From contig NZ_CP090063.1 in NCBI RefSeq assembly GCF_021391495.1, forward strand, positions 8,060,001 to 8,124,000: a stretch of 64,000 bases of DNA, written 5' to 3'. Shown here one piece after another: positions 42,121-50,684 of this stretch. The notes beneath the pieces were generated by a model. It had not been told where the DNA came from. It was given only the letters and a program-made list of their open reading frames with translations, and did no database searches. Positions within the stretch are counted from its first letter, which is position 1, and every line of letters begins with the position of its first letter. The translations under genes were made by a program, and so were the position numbers. The stretch comes from Amycolatopsis acidiphila (GTDB lineage Bacteria > Actinomycetota > Actinomycetes > Mycobacteriales > Pseudonocardiaceae).

Positions 42121-42569
42121 CGCTTCGTGTACACCGTGACGACGGGCGCGCGCAGCAGCTGTTCGTGGTCGGCGAACCCGACCACCTCCGTCTCCGCGAC
42201 CACGCCGTCGAGCGCCGGGTCGTCGGTCAGCACCGCGCCGCCCGCCTCGTGGCACGACGGGTCGAACCGCTGGCCGTCCGGGCGGACCGCGGTCACCCCG
42301 ATCCCGGCCAGACCCTGCTCGATGCGCTCGACGACCCCGCCACTGCGGGCCCGGTCCAGCGCGTACAGGCACAGCTGGATCAGCGCCTGGCGATCGGCCA
42401 GTGCCCGCGTCAACACGGTCTCCACATCGGCGTCCGACGCGTCGGGGGACTCGGCGGTTCCGTCGGCCTCCTCGATGATCTGCGCCATGTGCACGGCCGG
42501 GATCTGCCCGGTCGGGTCGTCGGTGTCGGCGTCCGGCTCCCGGCGGAACCACGCAGGCATCCCGCTCAC
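42117..42569 (-). CDS. Short GrpE-like nucleotide-exchange-factor protein
   Basis: Protein of 150 residues whose C-terminal half carries the GrpE beta domain: IGVTAVRPDGQRFDPSCHEA (the FDP..HEA hallmark) then VVAETEVVGFADHEQLLRAP and VVTVYTKR. The N-terminus is acidic and disordered, and the long GrpE coiled coil is much reduced (about residues 48-85). It is therefore a divergent paralogue, not the housekeeping grpE. No dnaK or dnaJ is adjacent. Start GTG overlaps the upstream dynamin stop (GTGA) and its stop overlaps the next ATG (ATGA), so it is locked into the dynamin operon. Confidence 0.85.
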   Translation of the reverse strand: MSGMPAWFRREPDADTDDPTGQIPAVHMAQIIEEADGTAESPDASDADVETVLTRALADRQALIQLCLYALDRARSGGVVERIEQGLAGIGVTAVRPDGQRFDPSCHEAGGAVLTDDPALDGVVAETEVVGFADHEQLLRAPVVTVYTKR

Positions 42570-44116
42570 CTCCGGTTCTCGCGCAGTTGTTGCCAGATCA
42601 GGAAGTACGCGCGATGCACGACGTGGGCCACCCTGCTCTGCGCCGGCGTCGCACCGAAGGACGCGAACGAGCGCCACCAGCCCGCCCGTTCGAGCGCGTG
42701 CGCGGCGAGGTCCGCCCGGGTGCCGCCGGGAAGGCCGAGCTGGGCGTCGATGTCGGCGTTGCTGCCGACCCGCAGCACCTCCTCGGCGAGGTCCTCCGGC
42801 ATGTCCACCGCGCCGGCCACCACCAGCGTCAGTGCCTCCAGCAGGCGCAGCTGGTGTGCCTCGGGCTTGGCGAGCAGCACCTCGATCGCGTCGTGCACCC
42901 GCTGCCGCTCGGCCGGATTGCCCGAGGCGTGCGCGAGCGCCGTCACCGACGCGAGCGCGGCGGCGGCCTTGATGCCGTCGGCGCGCGCGGCGAACACGAC
43001 GTTGAGCCGGGCCCGGACCCCGGCGAGACCCGACGCTTCGAGCAGCATCCGGCGCAGCGAGCCCGCGGTGATCTGCGGGTCGGCGCGGATCGCGTCGATC
43101 GCGCAGCGGACGCCGTAGAGGTCGAGCTTCTCCAGCAGCCGCAGCCGCGTGCCGGTGGGCACGTCGCATTCCCAGCTGGTGAAGATGTCCGTCGCGACGA
43201 GCATGGTCTCCAGCACGGCTTCGTCCAAAGTGGACAACTGTCGCAGCGCCTCGGCGTCGGCCGAGGTGAACTGGCCGGACTCGGCGGACTCGGCGATCAG
43301 CCCGATCACCGGCAGCACGTCGGCGACCCGGGGCTTGAGCAGCGCCGCCTGCTTCTCGGCAAGGATCGTGGCCGCCTTCCAGATGTCGTTGCCCGCGCCC
43401 TGCACGGACTCCGGCGCGATGGTGTCGGCCTTGTTCAGCACCGCGATCGCGTTGACCGGGCCTGCCTCGCGGCCGGCCGTGGCGGCGGTGAACGCCGCGA
43501 GGACCTGCTGGTCGTCCGCGCGCACGCCCTGGGTCACCACGTAGAGCACCGCCTCCGCGCCGGCGACGGCGTTGTGCGACGTGCGGTCGAGCTCGCCCGG
43601 GTTCTCCGCCCCCTCGTCCTGCTTGGCGGCACCGAGCAACTCCTCGGTGCGGGAGACCGAGGCGGCGTCGAGCGAGCCGAGCCCCGGGGTGTCGATGACG
43701 GTCATGCCCTGCAGGACCGCGTTCGTCAGGTAGGCCTCGATGTGCGAGACCTCGGCGATGTCCACCCCCAGCTCGGCGGGAATGCTCCCGTCGGGCGCGA
43801 ACGGCAGCACCTGCTTGCGGCCGCCCGCGAACACCACCTCGATGCGGTCCACGGTGCCGTACTGGAACCGGGTGACCAGCCGGGTGCACTCGCCGACGTC
43901 CGTCGGCGCGACCCGGCGCCCGATCAGGGCGTTGACCAGGGTGGACTTGCCGGACTTGATGCGCCCGGCGACCGCGACCTGCAGCGGCGCGCTCAGCCTG
44001 CGGACGACCTCGGCGAACCCGGCCGCGGTGCGGGCGGACACCTGCGGCTGCAACCGGTGGCAGAGGTTGGCCACCGACATCGACAGGGGGCCCGCCAGCC
44101 GGCCCTGGTCCGTCAC
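42566..44116 (-). CDS. Dynamin-family GTPase (first of pair)
   Basis: GTPase of 516 residues. G1 is AGRIKSGKSTLVNALIG at about 50-66, G2 a conserved Thr in GECTRLVTRF, G3 is VIDTPGLGSLD, and G4 is VLNKADTI. An assembly-type helical region follows from about 280. No clear membrane hairpin is present, so it may rely on its partner for membrane contact. GTG 44116 has GGGAGGGGG about 5 nt upstream. It heads the three-gene operon. The 122-nt gap upstream is shared with the divergent sensor-kinase gene at 44239. Confidence 0.9.
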   Translation of the reverse strand: MTDQGRLAGPLSMSVANLCHRLQPQVSARTAAGFAEVVRRLSAPLQVAVAGRIKSGKSTLVNALIGRRVAPTDVGECTRLVTRFQYGTVDRIEVVFAGGRKQVLPFAPDGSIPAELGVDIAEVSHIEAYLTNAVLQGMTVIDTPGLGSLDAASVSRTEELLGAAKQDEGAENPGELDRTSHNAVAGAEAVLYVVTQGVRADDQQVLAAFTAATAGREAGPVNAIAVLNKADTIAPESVQGAGNDIWKAATILAEKQAALLKPRVADVLPVIGLIAESAESGQFTSADAEALRQLSTLDEAVLETMLVATDIFTSWECDVPTGTRLRLLEKLDLYGVRCAIDAIRADPQITAGSLRRMLLEASGLAGVRARLNVVFAARADGIKAAAALASVTALAHASGNPAERQRVHDAIEVLLAKPEAHQLRLLEALTLVVAGAVDMPEDLAEEVLRVGSNADIDAQLGLPGGTRADLAAHALERAGWWRSFASFGATPAQSRVAHVVHRAYFLIWQQLRENRR

Positions 44117-44238
44117 GTCGCCCCCTCCCAGACCGGGTTTCCAGAGCCCGAATCCTGCCACGGATCGTCCCCTGGTCCTACCGAAGGTGCTACCGGCGGA
44201 TGACGCGCAGTCGACGGGGGCGGACCTAGGGTGAACAG

Positions 44239-45420
44239 GTGCGGCGACTGAGTCTGTGGATGCGAGCGCACCCGATGGCCGGGGACACCCTGCTCGCCGC
44301 GTTGCTGCTGCTCTTCGACCTGCTGCTGCTGATCGCCGCGGCGCCGGCCAGCTCGATGAAGCCGTGGTACGTCGCGGTGCCGGTGGACCTGGCGATGACG
44401 GTGCCGATCGTGTTCCGGCGCCGGTCCCCGATGATCGTCGCGTACGTCGTGCTGGCCGTCAGTGTCGTGCACAGCTCGTTGCACCTGGGGTCCGCCAGTC
44501 TCACCGCGAGCGCGATCTCGCTGTACACGCTGATCGTCTACGTGGGACGCAAGCAGGCGGGCCTGTACCTCGGGGCGCAGGTGATCTGCACCGGCGTGCA
44601 GCTCGCCCTGGGCTGGGAGGCGGGCAACTGGGTCATCGTGATCATCGCGGCACTGGTGGGGGCGTTCACCTGGGTGCTCGGCGAGTTCGTCGGGGCGCGG
44701 CGGGCCTACCACGCGGAGGTCGAGGCGCGGCTGCACCTGCTGGAGACCGAGCGCGACCAGGCCAGCCGCATCGCCGTCGCACAGGAGCGGGGCCGGATCG
44801 CCCGCGAGCTGCACGACGTCGTGGCGCACGCGGTGAGCGTGATCGTGGTGCAGGCCGACGGGGCGTCGTACGCCGTGCGGTCCAACCCCGAGCTGGCCGA
44901 GCGGGCGGTGCAGACGATCTCGAACACCGGGCGGGAGGCGCTCGCCGAGCTGCGGCGGCTGCTGGAGGTGCTGCGCAACGAGGACGGCGCGGGCGTGCCG
45001 CGCATCCCGCAGCCGGACGCCGAGTCGCTCGCCGAGCTGGTCGAACGCGTGCGGCAGGCCGGGGTGCCGGTCCGGCTGGAGATCGAGGGCACGCTCGCCG
45101 GGCTGCCCGCCGGGGTGTCGCTCGGGGTGTACCGGATCGTGCAGGAGTCGCTGACGAACACGCTCAAGCACGCGGGCCGGGGGGCGCGGGCGGACGTGCG
45201 GATCGAGCGCGGGGAGGAGCTGGTGGACGTCGTCGTCACCGACGACGGGGCCGGCAAGGCGCGTGAGCTCGTGCCCGCGGAACGGCAGCTGCCCGGCGGC
45301 AACGGCGTGATCGGGATGCGCGAGCGCGCGAACGTGTACGGCGGTTCGCTCGACGTCGGTCCCGCGCCCGGTGGCGGGTGGCGGGTGCACGCGCGGCTGC
45401 CCATTAGGTTGGCGCAGTGA
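44239..45420 (+). CDS. NarL-type two-component sensor histidine kinase
   Basis: Membrane sensor of 393 residues. Four to five N-terminal helices (about 17-150) have almost no external loop, so it may sense within the membrane. A short coiled coil leads to the HisKA_3 dimerisation box with His192 (RELHDVVAHAVSVIVVQ), and an ATP-binding domain with RIVQESLTNTLKHA (N box), VTDDGAG and GNGVIGMRERA. GTG 44239 is exactly 6 nt after TAGGGT (44227-44232), so leaderless. It is coupled to the response regulator by a GTGA overlap and divergent from the dynamin operon. Confidence 0.94.
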   Translation: MRRLSLWMRAHPMAGDTLLAALLLLFDLLLLIAAAPASSMKPWYVAVPVDLAMTVPIVFRRRSPMIVAYVVLAVSVVHSSLHLGSASLTASAISLYTLIVYVGRKQAGLYLGAQVICTGVQLALGWEAGNWVIVIIAALVGAFTWVLGEFVGARRAYHAEVEARLHLLETERDQASRIAVAQERGRIARELHDVVAHAVSVIVVQADGASYAVRSNPELAERAVQTISNTGREALAELRRLLEVLRNEDGAGVPRIPQPDAESLAELVERVRQAGVPVRLEIEGTLAGLPAGVSLGVYRIVQESLTNTLKHAGRGARADVRIERGEELVDVVVTDDGAGKARELVPAERQLPGGNGVIGMRERANVYGGSLDVGPAPGGGWRVHARLPIRLAQ

Positions 45421-46073
45421 TCAGTGTTGTCGTCGTCGACGATCAGGAGCTGATGCGGGCCGGGTTCCGCATGGTGCTCGGCGCGCAGGAGGGCATCGAC
45501 CTGGTCGGCGAGGCCGCCGACGGCGCCGAGGCGGTGCGGCTGGCCGAGCGGCTGCGGCCCGACGTGGTGCTGATGGACGTGCGGATGCCGGTGCTGGACG
45601 GGGTGGAGGCGACGAAGCAGATCGTCGAGGCCGGGACCTCGCGGGTGCTGGTGATGACGACGTTCGACCTGGACGAGTACGTGTACGCGGCGCTCCAGGG
45701 CGGGGCCAGCGGGTTCCTGCTGAAGGACACACCCCCGGCGCACCTGGTGTCGGCGCTGCACGCGGTGGCCGGCGGGGAGGCGGTGGTGTCGCCGTCGGTG
45801 ACGCGGCGGCTGCTCGACCGGTTCGTCGGCGCGGGCGGCGGCACGCTGCGGGACGAGTCGGAGCTGCAGCCGCTGACCGAGCGGGAGCGGGAGGTGCTCG
45901 TGCTGATCGCGAAGGGTCTGTCGAACGTCGAGATCGCGGAGACGCTGTTCCTCTCCGAGGCGACGGTGAAGACCCACGTCGGGCGGATCCTGTCGAAGCT
46001 CGGCCTGCGGGACCGGGTGCAGGCGGTGGTGCTGGCCTACGAGACGGGGTTGATCCGGCCGGGACAGGGCTGA
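45417..46073 (+). CDS. NarL/LuxR-type response regulator
   Basis: DNA-binding response regulator of 218 residues. The receiver is intact: acidic pair DD at 8-9, phosphoacceptor Asp54 (VVLMDVRMPVLDG), Thr at 81 and Lys103 (GFLLKDTPP). The LuxR helix-turn-helix reads LTEREREVLVLIAKGLSNVE and SEATVKTHVGRILSKLGL. The GTG overlaps the kinase stop (GTGA). The likely targets are the system itself and perhaps the adjacent dynamin operon; that is inference. Confidence 0.95.
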   Translation: MISVVVVDDQELMRAGFRMVLGAQEGIDLVGEAADGAEAVRLAERLRPDVVLMDVRMPVLDGVEATKQIVEAGTSRVLVMTTFDLDEYVYAALQGGASGFLLKDTPPAHLVSALHAVAGGEAVVSPSVTRRLLDRFVGAGGGTLRDESELQPLTEREREVLVLIAKGLSNVEIAETLFLSEATVKTHVGRILSKLGLRDRVQAVVLAYETGLIRPGQG

Positions 46074-46110
46074 GTGCTGCGGCGCGTGGTGCTCGCCGAG
46101 CCGGTGCCCC

Positions 46111-47022
46111 TCAGCGGAACAGGGAGGCGGCCACCGTCGCCGGGTCCACGCCTGTCTCGCGGACCTCGGTGAGCCATCGGCCGAAGTCCGGCTGGGTGCC
46201 GTCCGTGTCGGTGAAGCCGTAGGTGTGCATCAACGTCCATGACGCGAGCGTCCGGCCCGCGAACCGGGAAACGTCGGGATCGCTCGCCAAAGCGGCGACG
46301 CCGCGGGCGAGATAAGTAGGAGTTTCCGAAACCGCGAAATCGACCGGCGCAATTTGACCCACCGCATCGCGCCAATCGCCCTCCGTCACTCCGAAGATCT
46401 CGAGCATCATTTCCGACCGCAGAAATCCCGGTGTCACCGCCAGCCCGGTGGCGCCGAATTCCGCGAGCTCCACCCCGAGCGCCCGGCCGATGGCGCGAAT
46501 ACTGCTTTTCGACACGTGATATCCGATGGTCGGCCCCACGTATGCGTCGTTGTCCCCGTCGGTCACCTCGAGCACCAGGCCGCCGGGCTCGGCCAGCACC
46601 AGCGGCAGCAGCCGGTGCAACGCGATCAGATGCGAGTCCACCCCGTTGTGCACCATCGACAGCGCCTTGTCGAGATCGGCCTCCCAGTACGGCACCTCCC
46701 ACTCGATGAACCTGTCCCCGCCCCAGACGTCGTCGACCAGGACGTGCACCGGACCGCCGATCGCGTCGCGCAGGGCGTCCACATCGGACACCGACGTGAA
46801 GTCGCAGCGCACGGGTATCCCGTGGCCACCCGCCGCGTCCACCAGCTCCGCGGTCTCCTCGATGGTCTCCGGCCGCCCCATCGGCGAAACCGACTCCCGC
46901 GTCGTACGCCCCGCGGCGTACACCGTCGCGCCGAGCCGGCCCAGCTCGACCGCGATCGCCCTGCCACATCCCCTGGTCGCACCCGTGACGACTGCGACCT
47001 TTCCCGCCAGTGTGTCGGTCAT
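46111..47022 (-). CDS. Short-chain dehydrogenase/reductase
   Basis: NAD(P)-dependent oxidoreductase of 303 residues. The nucleotide site is VAVVTGATRGCGRAIAVELG; Ala-Gly-Arg (AAGRTTRES) after strand two suggests NADPH. The active site is YHVSKSS (Tyr and Lys). The usual NNAG motif is changed (VDDVWGG), seen in some subfamilies. ATG 47022 is 6 nt after TACGGT on the minus strand, so leaderless. Substrate unknown. Confidence 0.93.
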   Translation of the reverse strand: MTDTLAGKVAVVTGATRGCGRAIAVELGRLGATVYAAGRTTRESVSPMGRPETIEETAELVDAAGGHGIPVRCDFTSVSDVDALRDAIGGPVHVLVDDVWGGDRFIEWEVPYWEADLDKALSMVHNGVDSHLIALHRLLPLVLAEPGGLVLEVTDGDNDAYVGPTIGYHVSKSSIRAIGRALGVELAEFGATGLAVTPGFLRSEMMLEIFGVTEGDWRDAVGQIAPVDFAVSETPTYLARGVAALASDPDVSRFAGRTLASWTLMHTYGFTDTDGTQPDFGRWLTEVRETGVDPATVAASLFR

Positions 47023-47233
47023 GGCCGGACCGTACCGGGCACCCCCGACAAAACCGGCCCGAAAGCTCAGGGGCGACTCAGGGTCATTCCCGATCGCGCC
47101 CGACCCCGGGCCACGGGAGGCTACTACCGAAGTCGGGTGGAAGTTAGACCTCCAGGATGACGCGCTCGCACCGCCCGATCGGAAAAGATGAGCACCGAGG
47201 GGCAATCGAAGACCTGACCACAGGGGAGCAGTC

Positions 47234-48175
47234 ATGATCGAGGCAGTTGGCCTCACCAAGCGATACGGCAGGACACTGGCGGTGAACAACCTCTCGTTCA
47301 GTGTCGAATCCGGCCAGGTCACCGGTTTTCTCGGGCCGAACGGAGCCGGGAAATCCACCACAATGCGAATGATTCTCGGGCTCGACAATCCGACTTCCGG
47401 TCAGGTGCGCATCGGGGGAAAGCGCTACCACGACCTGAAGCAGCCGCTGCGCACCGTCGGCGCCCTGCTCGACGCGAAGTGGGTGCACCCGAACCGGTCC
47501 GCGCGCGCCCACCTGGCGTGGATGGCCAGGTCGAACAAGCTGCCCGCCCGCCGCGTCGACGAGGTGCTCGACACGGTCGGTCTCAGCAGCGTCGCCGGCA
47601 AGCGCGCCGGGGGCTTCTCGCTGGGCATGTCGCAGCGGCTCGGCATCGCCGCCGCCCTGCTGGGCGACCCGGAGGTGCTGCTGTTCGACGAGCCGGTGAA
47701 CGGCCTGGACCCGGAGGGCATCCTCTGGATCCGCAAGTTCATGCACCGGCTGGCCGACGAGGGCCGCACGGTGTTCGTCTCCAGCCACCTGCTCTCGGAG
47801 ATGGCGCTGACCGCGTCCAACCTCATCGTGATCGGCAAGGGGGAGCTGATCTCGCAGAGCACGACGAAGGAGTTCGTGGCCCGCGCCGCGGAGAACACCG
47901 TCAAGGTGCGCAGCCCGCAGCTCGACCGGGTCCGCGCCCTCGTGCAGCAGGCGGGCGGCACGGTCACCGAGTCCGACGACGGTCTGCTCGTCTCCGGCAT
48001 GGAGAGCGACAAGATCGGCGAGCTGGCCGCGGAGAACCGCCTGGTACTGCACGAGCTGAGCCCGCAGACGGGTTCGCTGGAGCAGGCGTTCATGCAGATC
48101 ACCGGCGATGCCGTCGAGTACCACACCGGCCTGGAGGCCGAAGCACAGCAGGTGCTCGAGGCGAGCGCCAAGTAG
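47234..48175 (+). CDS. ABC transporter ATP-binding protein (DrrA/BcrA-like)
   Basis: ATPase of 313 residues from the drug-export type. Walker A is GPNGAGKST, the signature is FSLGMSQRL (variant of LSGGQ), Walker B is VLLFDEPVNGLDPEG, and the switch His is in SSHLLSEM. A C-terminal extension of about 90 residues is typical of DrrA/BcrA. It is followed 14 nt later by its permease and ends with the operon terminator at 49036. Substrate is unknown; peptide antibiotics or lipids are usual for such pairs. Confidence 0.94.
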   Translation: MIEAVGLTKRYGRTLAVNNLSFSVESGQVTGFLGPNGAGKSTTMRMILGLDNPTSGQVRIGGKRYHDLKQPLRTVGALLDAKWVHPNRSARAHLAWMARSNKLPARRVDEVLDTVGLSSVAGKRAGGFSLGMSQRLGIAAALLGDPEVLLFDEPVNGLDPEGILWIRKFMHRLADEGRTVFVSSHLLSEMALTASNLIVIGKGELISQSTTKEFVARAAENTVKVRSPQLDRVRALVQQAGGTVTESDDGLLVSGMESDKIGELAAENRLVLHELSPQTGSLEQAFMQITGDAVEYHTGLEAEAQQVLEASAK

Positions 48176-48189
48176 GGGAGACGAAAACC

Positions 48190-48960
48190 ATGACGCTGCT
48201 CGCAGTGGAACGCATCAAACTGTTCACCACGCGCTCGCCCTGGTGGTGCGCGCTCGTCACGCTCGTGCTGACCATCGGCTTCTCGGCGCTGGTCGTGGGC
48301 AACTCCAACGACGGCGAGTTCGCCGCCACGGTCGCCTCGACGCAGTTCGGCTACAGCTTCGGGATGGCCGTGATCATGGTGCTGGCCGCGCTGGCCGTCA
48401 CCACCGAGTACCGCTTCGGTACGATCCGCGCCACCTTCCAGGCGATCCCGCACCGCACCTCGGCGCTGCTGGCCAAGACCACCGTCGTCGCGGTGCTGGC
48501 GCTGGTCATCGGTGAGCTGAGCGCCTTCGGCTCCTGGGGCGTCGCCAACCTGCTCAAGCCGAACGCGGACCTCGCGCTCAACAGCGGGGCGGACTGGATC
48601 AACGTGGCCGGGGTCGGCGTCGTCTACGCGCTGGCCGCCGTCATTGCGGTCGCCGTCGGCATCCTGATCCGGCACAGCGCGGGTGCCATCGCGCTGCTGC
48701 TGATCTACGCACTGGCCGTGGAGAGCCTGATCCGGCTGATCCCGAGCGTCGGCGAGGACATCTTCAAGTGGCTGCCGTTCAACGTCGCGGAGAAGTTCCT
48801 GACCGGGGACGGCGCGTCGAACATGGGCCGCAACGCCGCTGCCGGGGCGCCGCTGTCGACGGCGACGCTGAGCCAGGGCTGGGCGCTGGCGTACTTCGCG
48901 GCCTTCGCGGTCGTCCTGCTGATCGGCGCGATCACCGCCGCGAACCGGCGGGACGCGTAG
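48190..48960 (+). CDS. ABC transporter permease (ABC-2 type)
   Basis: Integral membrane protein of 256 residues with six helices. It starts MTLLAVERIKLFTTRSPWW, the usual cytoplasmic ABC-2 start, and has the EYRFGTIRATFQA coupling segment after helix two. It works with the ATPase encoded immediately upstream. The ATG follows the ATPase stop by 14 nt, with GGGGAG about 10 nt before. No regulator is in the operon; the nearest is the two-component system 1.2 kb away. Confidence 0.92.
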   Translation: MTLLAVERIKLFTTRSPWWCALVTLVLTIGFSALVVGNSNDGEFAATVASTQFGYSFGMAVIMVLAALAVTTEYRFGTIRATFQAIPHRTSALLAKTTVVAVLALVIGELSAFGSWGVANLLKPNADLALNSGADWINVAGVGVVYALAAVIAVAVGILIRHSAGAIALLLIYALAVESLIRLIPSVGEDIFKWLPFNVAEKFLTGDGASNMGRNAAAGAPLSTATLSQGWALAYFAAFAVVLLIGAITAANRRDA

Positions 48961-49035
48961 GACCCACCACAGGGGAACCCCGGCAACGAGCGCGAAATTC
49001 GGGGCGCGCCGAGCCGGACAAGGGGGAAGAAGGAA

Positions 49036-49073
49036 AAGGCCCGGGCCACCATTCGGGGGGTGGCCCGGGCCTT
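49036..49073 (+). terminator. Terminator after the ABC exporter operon
   Basis: AAGGCCCGGGCCACC / GGTGGCCCGGGCCTT form a perfect 15-bp stem with an 8-nt loop, 75 nt after the permease stop. Confidence 0.85.
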
Positions 49074-49184
49074 CCCACGTCCGGTGCACGGACGAAATGC
49101 ACGTGCGTTCGATTAATCTTCGGTGACTGTTGGCCTATCTAGGTTAATTGCCCGTAAATGATCTGTGCTTGGCCTCACAGGGGG

Positions 49185-49197
49185 CAGACATCCCCGG
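49185..49197. repeat. First copy of a 13-nt direct repeat
   Basis: CAGACATCCCCGG occurs here and again at 49908-49920, 723 nt apart, each upstream of a gene start. See the second copy for its promoter position. Confidence 0.5.
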
Positions 49198-49251
49198 TTC
49201 TGACCAGGGAATATGGAGTCACCACGTCAGGAAACCCGATGGAGGTGACCC

Positions 49252-49827
49252 TTGACGGTGGACATCGGACGAGAAATCGGTATCCCCGTTCCCGCGCCGC
49301 GCAGTGCCGCGCATCAGCCTTTGCTCGAACCCCTGGACGGCCTTCAGTGGTCGCAGGCGATCGAGCTGCCGCGGGACGCCGCGATGGCGACCAGACCCGC
49401 GGAGATCCGCCGAGCCTGGATCCACCGCGCCCCGGAGAGCGAGGTCCTGAGCCTGTTCCGCGCGGTGACGGCGAGCGGTGAGCCGATCCCGTCCCCCTGG
49501 TGGTTGCGCGCGCTGGCCGACGGGCGGCTGCAGTCGCGTGCCGACGGGTTCCGCGTCGAGGACCGGACAGCGCAGCTGCTGTCGCGCCGGCCGGGCTGGG
49601 AGTACGTGCCGTGGGCCGCCGACGGCGAGTCGGGGTACTGGGAGTTCATGCCGTCCGAGCGTGGCCGGTCGGGCCACCGGATCCCGACCACCTTGCTCAA
49701 CACCAGCAGGCACTCGGGCTGGCTCGACGTGCTGCCCGCGCACAGCGGGACCACTCCGGAGCCGATCGCGGTCGCCGGCCTCGCCGGGCTGCGCTCGCGA
49801 CTGGGGGAGTTCGAGGCAGTGCGCTAG
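49252..49827 (+). CDS. Hypothetical protein, 191 residues
   Basis: I do not recognise this protein. It looks globular and cytoplasmic, with no signal peptide or membrane helix. It is rich in Trp and Arg: GLQWSQAIELPRD, EIRRAWIHRAPESEVLSLFR, PSPWWLRALADGRLQSRADG and RPGWEYVPWAADGESGYWEF. TTG 49252 is chosen because GGAGG lies 6 nt upstream; GTG 49258 would put the site 12 nt away. It stands alone between an ABC operon terminator and trmB, and has AT-rich DNA upstream (49100-49170). Codon use matches its neighbours. Confidence 0.75.
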   Translation: MTVDIGREIGIPVPAPRSAAHQPLLEPLDGLQWSQAIELPRDAAMATRPAEIRRAWIHRAPESEVLSLFRAVTASGEPIPSPWWLRALADGRLQSRADGFRVEDRTAQLLSRRPGWEYVPWAADGESGYWEFMPSERGRSGHRIPTTLLNTSRHSGWLDVLPAHSGTTPEPIAVAGLAGLRSRLGEFEAVR

Positions 49828-49907
49828 GCCGGTTTCCGAAGCGGCGAAGCCGGTTTCTCCACCCGGGCGGCCGGCACCGCCGCTCGCACCGCCCCGCAAG
49901 CTGGGTT

Positions 49908-49920
49908 CAGACATCCCCGG
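49908..49920. repeat. Second copy of a 13-nt direct repeat, in the trmB promoter
   Basis: CAGACATCCCCGG ends 1 nt before TAGTTT (49922-49927), the probable -10 of leaderless trmB, so the repeat fills the spacer and part of the -35 region. Confidence 0.5.
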
Positions 49921-49933
49921 CTAGTTTGGGCGG

Positions 49934-50638
49934 GTGGAGAGCGAGCACCAACCGCGGCTGCGCAGTGTTGTCAGCTACGTGCAGCGCGGGGGCCGGATGA
50001 CTGTCGGCCAGCAGCGTGCGTGGGAGCACAACTGGCCGGACCTCGGCCGCAAGGTGGCCGGGCTGCCGCCGGGGCCCGTCGACTTCGCGGAGTGGTTCGG
50101 CCGCTCCGCGCCCGTGCTGCTGGAGATCGGCTCCGGCATGGGCGAGACGACAGCGCAGCTCGCCGCCGCCGAGCCGGAGGTCAACTACGTCGCCGTCGAG
50201 GTGTACGAGGCGGGGCTGGGCCAGCTGATGCTCCGTGCCGAGAAGCTCGCGCTGGAGAACCTCCGGCTGCTGCACGGCGACGCCGTGGTCCTGCTGACCC
50301 GGCACATCGGGCCCGAGTCCCTGTCGGGCGTGCGCATCTTCTTCCCCGACCCGTGGCCCAAGAAGCGGCACCACAAGCGGCGGCTGGTGCAGCCCGAGTT
50401 CATCTCGCTCGTCGCGTCGCGGCTGGCGCCCGGCGGAATGCTGCACCTGGCCACCGACTGGGCGCACTACGCCGACCAGATGCTCGAGGTGTGCAGCGCG
50501 GAACCGCTGCTGCGCAACCGGTTCCCGGACTGGGCCCCGCGCCCGAGCTGGCGCCCGGTGACGAAGTTCGAGCAACGCGCGAACGAGGAAGGCCGGGTCA
50601 GCCGTGACCTGATCTTCGAACGGCTGCCCGGCAGCTGA
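49934..50638 (+). CDS. trmB: tRNA (guanine-N7-)-methyltransferase TrmB
   Basis: Makes m7G46 in the variable loop of tRNA using SAM. The 234 residues show the family start (LRSVVSYVQRGGRMTVGQQR), SAM motif VLLEIGSGMGETTAQLA, and the diagnostic IFFPDPWPKKRHHKRRLVQ, then GGMLHLATDWAHYADQM. GTG 49934 is exactly 6 nt after TAGTTT, so a leaderless message is likely. It is followed by a hairpin shared with the convergent permease gene. Confidence 0.97.
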   Translation: MESEHQPRLRSVVSYVQRGGRMTVGQQRAWEHNWPDLGRKVAGLPPGPVDFAEWFGRSAPVLLEIGSGMGETTAQLAAAEPEVNYVAVEVYEAGLGQLMLRAEKLALENLRLLHGDAVVLLTRHIGPESLSGVRIFFPDPWPKKRHHKRRLVQPEFISLVASRLAPGGMLHLATDWAHYADQMLEVCSAEPLLRNRFPDWAPRPSWRPVTKFEQRANEEGRVSRDLIFERLPGS

Positions 50639-50642
50639 GCCG

Positions 50643-50678
50643 GGGTGCCGCCCTTCCCCCGACGAAAGGGCGGCACCC
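50643..50678. terminator. Bidirectional terminator between trmB and the FtsX-type gene
   Basis: GGGTGCCGCCCTT / AAGGGCGGCACCC, a perfect 13-bp stem with a 10-nt loop, fills the 46-nt gap between convergent genes. Confidence 0.85.
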
Positions 50679-50684
50679 GGGAGC

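Noticed and set aside
49185..49920. Attachment-site repeats of an integrated element
   Set aside because: No integrase or tRNA target lies between or beside the copies, and the second copy fits a promoter.
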